A stretch of DNA of 64,000 nucleotides, taken from assembly GCF_947488985.1 (NCBI RefSeq), contig NZ_CANLBV010000011.1:1-64000 (forward strand), given 5' to 3'. Origin of the DNA: an uncultured Vibrio sp. (lineage in GTDB: Bacteria > Pseudomonadota > Gammaproteobacteria > Enterobacterales > Vibrionaceae). Positions within the stretch are counted from its first letter, which is position 1. Every line of letters starts with the position of its first letter. Made by a program: the position numbers and the translations under genes. Below are positions 62,068 to 64,000 of this stretch, piece after piece. The notes beneath the pieces are model-generated. The model saw nothing but the letters and a program-made list of their open reading frames with translations. It was not told the origin of the DNA and did no database searches.

Positions 62068-63357
62068 CTATAGCATATAGTTAGCAGGCATCTCGATACG
62101 TGCTACACCAGACTCGACGGCCGCTTCTGCAACGGCTTTTGCTACACGAGGAAGTAGGCGTGGGTCCATTGGCTTAGGAATGATGTAACCTTTACCAAAC
62201 TCCAGTGCAGTCTCACCTGCAGCTGCCAGTACCTCAGCAGGCACTTCTTCTTTCGCTAGTTCACGAATCGCTTTAACCGCCGCCAGCTTCATCTGATCAT
62301 TGATTTCGCTCGCACGCACGTCTAGTGCACCACGGAAAATGAATGGGAAACAAAGTACGTTGTTAACTTGGTTAGGGTAATCACTGCGGCCAGTCCCCAT
62401 AATAAGGTCAGAACGAACTTCGTGTGCAAGCTCTGGCTTAATTTCAGGATCTGGGTTTGAACAGGCAAACACAACTGGCTTATCCGCCATCAGCGTCAGT
62501 GCTTCCGCTGGCAGTAGGTTAGGACCCGATACACCCAAGAACAGGTCTGCGCCTTCGATAACGTCTTCCAGCGTGCGCTTGTCGGTGTTGTTTGCGAACA
62601 GCTCTTTGTATTCGTTTAGGTCATCACGACGCGTGTGGATCACGCCTTTACGATCCAGCATGTAGATCTTCTCACGCTGAGCGCCACACTTAATCAATAG
62701 CTCCATACAAGCAACCGCAGCGGCACCAGCACCTAAACAAACGATCTTACACTCTTCCAGTTTCTTACCTTGAAGTTCGATCGCGTTCAGCATACCCGCT
62801 GCCGTGACAATCGCAGTACCGTGTTGGTCATCATGGAATACCGGGACATCACAACGTTCAATCAGGCGACGTTCAATCTCAAAACAGTCTGGCGCTTTGA
62901 TGTCTTCTAGGTTAATCCCGCCGAATGTATCTGCGATGTTCGCTACCGTATCAACGAACTCATCGATGGTGCGGTGTTTAACTTCAATATCGATAGAATC
63001 TAAACCGGCAAAACGCTTAAACAACAGCGCTTTGCCTTCCATAACTGGCTTTGAAGCTATAGGACCAAGATTACCTAGGCCAAGGATCGCCGTACCATTA
63101 GAGATAACGGCAACCATGTTGCCTTTACCTGTGTATTTATAGACGTTATCAACATTTTGTGCGATTTCACGAACAGGCTCAGCCACCCCGGGGCTGTAAG
63201 CGAGCGCGAGATCTTCTGCTGAGTTTGCAGGCTTGGTCAGCTCAATAGCAATTTTGCCTGGAATTGGCAACTCGTGGTAATCAAGCGCTTGCTGACGGAA
63301 TAGCTCTTGAGGTGATAACGGTTGAGAATGTTGATCTTGGCGGCTGTCTTGAGACAT
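62068..63357 (-). CDS. NAD(P)-dependent malic enzyme, short form
   Basis: Oxidative decarboxylation of malate to pyruvate. 429 residues: malic N-domain with LAYSPGVAEPVREIA (about 50-64) and DDQHGTAIV (about 176-184), then a Rossmann domain with CLGAGAAAVACMELL (about 206-220). It resembles the MaeB malic part but lacks the phosphotransacetylase-like C-terminus of E. coli MaeB (759 residues). Cofactor preference cannot be told. TAGGAATCTACACCT precedes ATG. Confidence 0.9.
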   Translation of the reverse strand: MSQDSRQDQHSQPLSPQELFRQQALDYHELPIPGKIAIELTKPANSAEDLALAYSPGVAEPVREIAQNVDNVYKYTGKGNMVAVISNGTAILGLGNLGPIASKPVMEGKALLFKRFAGLDSIDIEVKHRTIDEFVDTVANIADTFGGINLEDIKAPDCFEIERRLIERCDVPVFHDDQHGTAIVTAAGMLNAIELQGKKLEECKIVCLGAGAAAVACMELLIKCGAQREKIYMLDRKGVIHTRRDDLNEYKELFANNTDKRTLEDVIEGADLFLGVSGPNLLPAEALTLMADKPVVFACSNPDPEIKPELAHEVRSDLIMGTGRSDYPNQVNNVLCFPFIFRGALDVRASEINDQMKLAAVKAIRELAKEEVPAEVLAAAGETALEFGKGYIIPKPMDPRLLPRVAKAVAEAAVESGVARIEMPANYML

Positions 63358-63643
63358 AGGTGTAGATTCCTAGGATATTATTATTTGGAGGATCTTCCTC
63401 ATGTTAATGGATGTACTTCAAAGTTCCTAGGTAGTTAAAGCCTCTGTCTCATCAAAAAACGAGATTTCACTACTAATAAGACCAGTAACCAGTTGAAATT
63501 ACTCTTACTTATTAAGCGGCTAAGCGGATATATAGCGAGGAGTACTGAGGGAAAGCGGCAACCATCTGCTCAAGCGGGATATTTCCATAAACAAAACCAA
63601 TAACAAAAAGGCAATTCATCAGCCGCCGTGAATTGCAGGCAAC
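63358..63643. other. Gap between malic enzyme and rpmE terminator
   Basis: About 290 bp with no credible ORF. It contains the malic enzyme promoter region; GAGGATCTTCCTC (63390-63402) is a short inverted repeat of unknown use. Nothing else recognised. Confidence 0.5.
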
Positions 63644-63670
63644 AAAAAAGGACACCGAAGTGTCCTTTTT
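63644..63670 (-). terminator. rpmE terminator
   Basis: AAAAAGGACAC / GTGTCCTTTTT with CGAA loop, T6 on the minus strand, 19 nt past the rpmE stop. Confidence 0.95.
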
Positions 63671-63688
63671 ATGTCTAAATAGCGAGAA

Positions 63689-63907
63689 TTACTTCTTGCT
63701 AGAAAGAGCACCGAAACGCTTGTTGAAGCGATCAACACGGCCGCCTGTATCTACGATACGTTGCTTACCAGTGTAGAACGGGTGACATTTGTCACATACG
63801 TCTAGGTGAATTGATTCTTTTGCTAGCGTTGAGTTGAACTCAAATGTGTTGCCGCAAGAACAAGTAGCAGTAACTGCTTTGTATTCTGGGTGGATTCCAG
63901 CTTTCAT
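63689..63907 (-). CDS. rpmE: 50S ribosomal protein L31, zinc-binding form
   Basis: 72 residues, beginning [22 protein letters not shown] (about 16-18) and CDKC (about 37-40) provide the zinc ligands, so this is the C+ type rather than the zinc-free paralogue. It bridges the subunits. No Zur box was recognised. In E. coli rpmE is between priA and metJ, and the same order is suggested here; priA would start beyond 64000. Confidence 0.96.
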   Translation of the reverse strand: MKAGIHPEYKAVTATCSCGNTFEFNSTLAKESIHLDVCDKCHPFYTGKQRIVDTGGRVDRFNKRFGALSSKK

Positions 63908-64000
63908 GGGATAACCTCAAAGTAGGCCGTGTCGCTATACGATTCTAAGCCGCACACCACACGTAGTTTAAAAAGAAATAAAGATACCGCTGCATCACTC

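Overview
The window is an ordinary chromosomal stretch of a Vibrio (Gammaproteobacteria). The clearest markers are a 179-residue PadR-type regulator matching AphA, the quorum-sensing regulator of vibrios; an argH gene fused to an acetyltransferase; a Vibrionaceae-type short repeat (TATACCAATC ends); and gene order that follows the enterobacterial str-fkpA-slyD-kefB-crp, pilMNOPQ-aroKB-dam-trpS and metJBLF neighbourhoods. Moderate GC would fit the Splendidus or Harveyi group, but species cannot be fixed from the sequence alone.

Layout. 1-5.4 kb: the str operon on the minus strand, yheO-tusDCB-rpsL-rpsG-fusA-tuf (tuf cut by the window edge), linking tRNA 2-thiouridylation with translation. 5.5-14.9 kb: folding and stress genes (fkpA, a WD40 lipoprotein, slyX, an isoaspartyl peptidase, slyD), yheV, the KefGB K+/H+ antiporter pair, then yheS and a TIGR02444-type gene. 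14.9-19.0 kb: a strain-variable islet with a decayed lipocalin, a MarR-DUF2955-HlyD efflux-type operon, the tail of an EamA transporter and a broken ISAs1-like transposase. 19.0-22.3 kb: yheT-yheU-prkB-crp, resuming the conserved order. 22.3-28.3 kb: arginine succinyltransferase genes (argD/astC, astA, astD, a DUF1338 protein) and pabA. 28.5-40.1 kb: a long minus-strand run pilMNOPQ-aroK-aroB-damX-dam-rpe-gph-trpS. 40.3-45.7 kb: mrcA, a MITE-like repeat, oxyR and a divergent peroxiredoxin-glutaredoxin gene with a good OxyR site between them, a Rid-family gene and a small membrane protein. 46.0-52.6 kb: arginine biosynthesis, argCBG and argH(A) on the minus strand and argE divergent. 52.9-56.5 kb: ppc and aphA. 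56.5-63.9 kb: metF, metL, metB (minus) and metJ (plus) with Met boxes, a malic enzyme and rpmE.

Arginine synthesis (argCBGH-argE) and arginine degradation (astA/astD) are both present, with argD/astC probably serving both. The met regulon carries its repressor and its operators side by side. oxyR faces one of its likely targets.

I found no CRISPR array, tRNA, rRNA, prophage or defence system, and nothing I would call an undescribed multi-gene system. The observations most worth checking are non-coding: two mutually exclusive hairpins and a perfect 26-bp palindrome in the rpsG-fusA spacer, two potential Qrr pairing sites in the aphA leader, and an 8 x 7-bp tandem repeat starting at the last base of the aphA stop codon. 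The efflux islet is the most variable coding segment.
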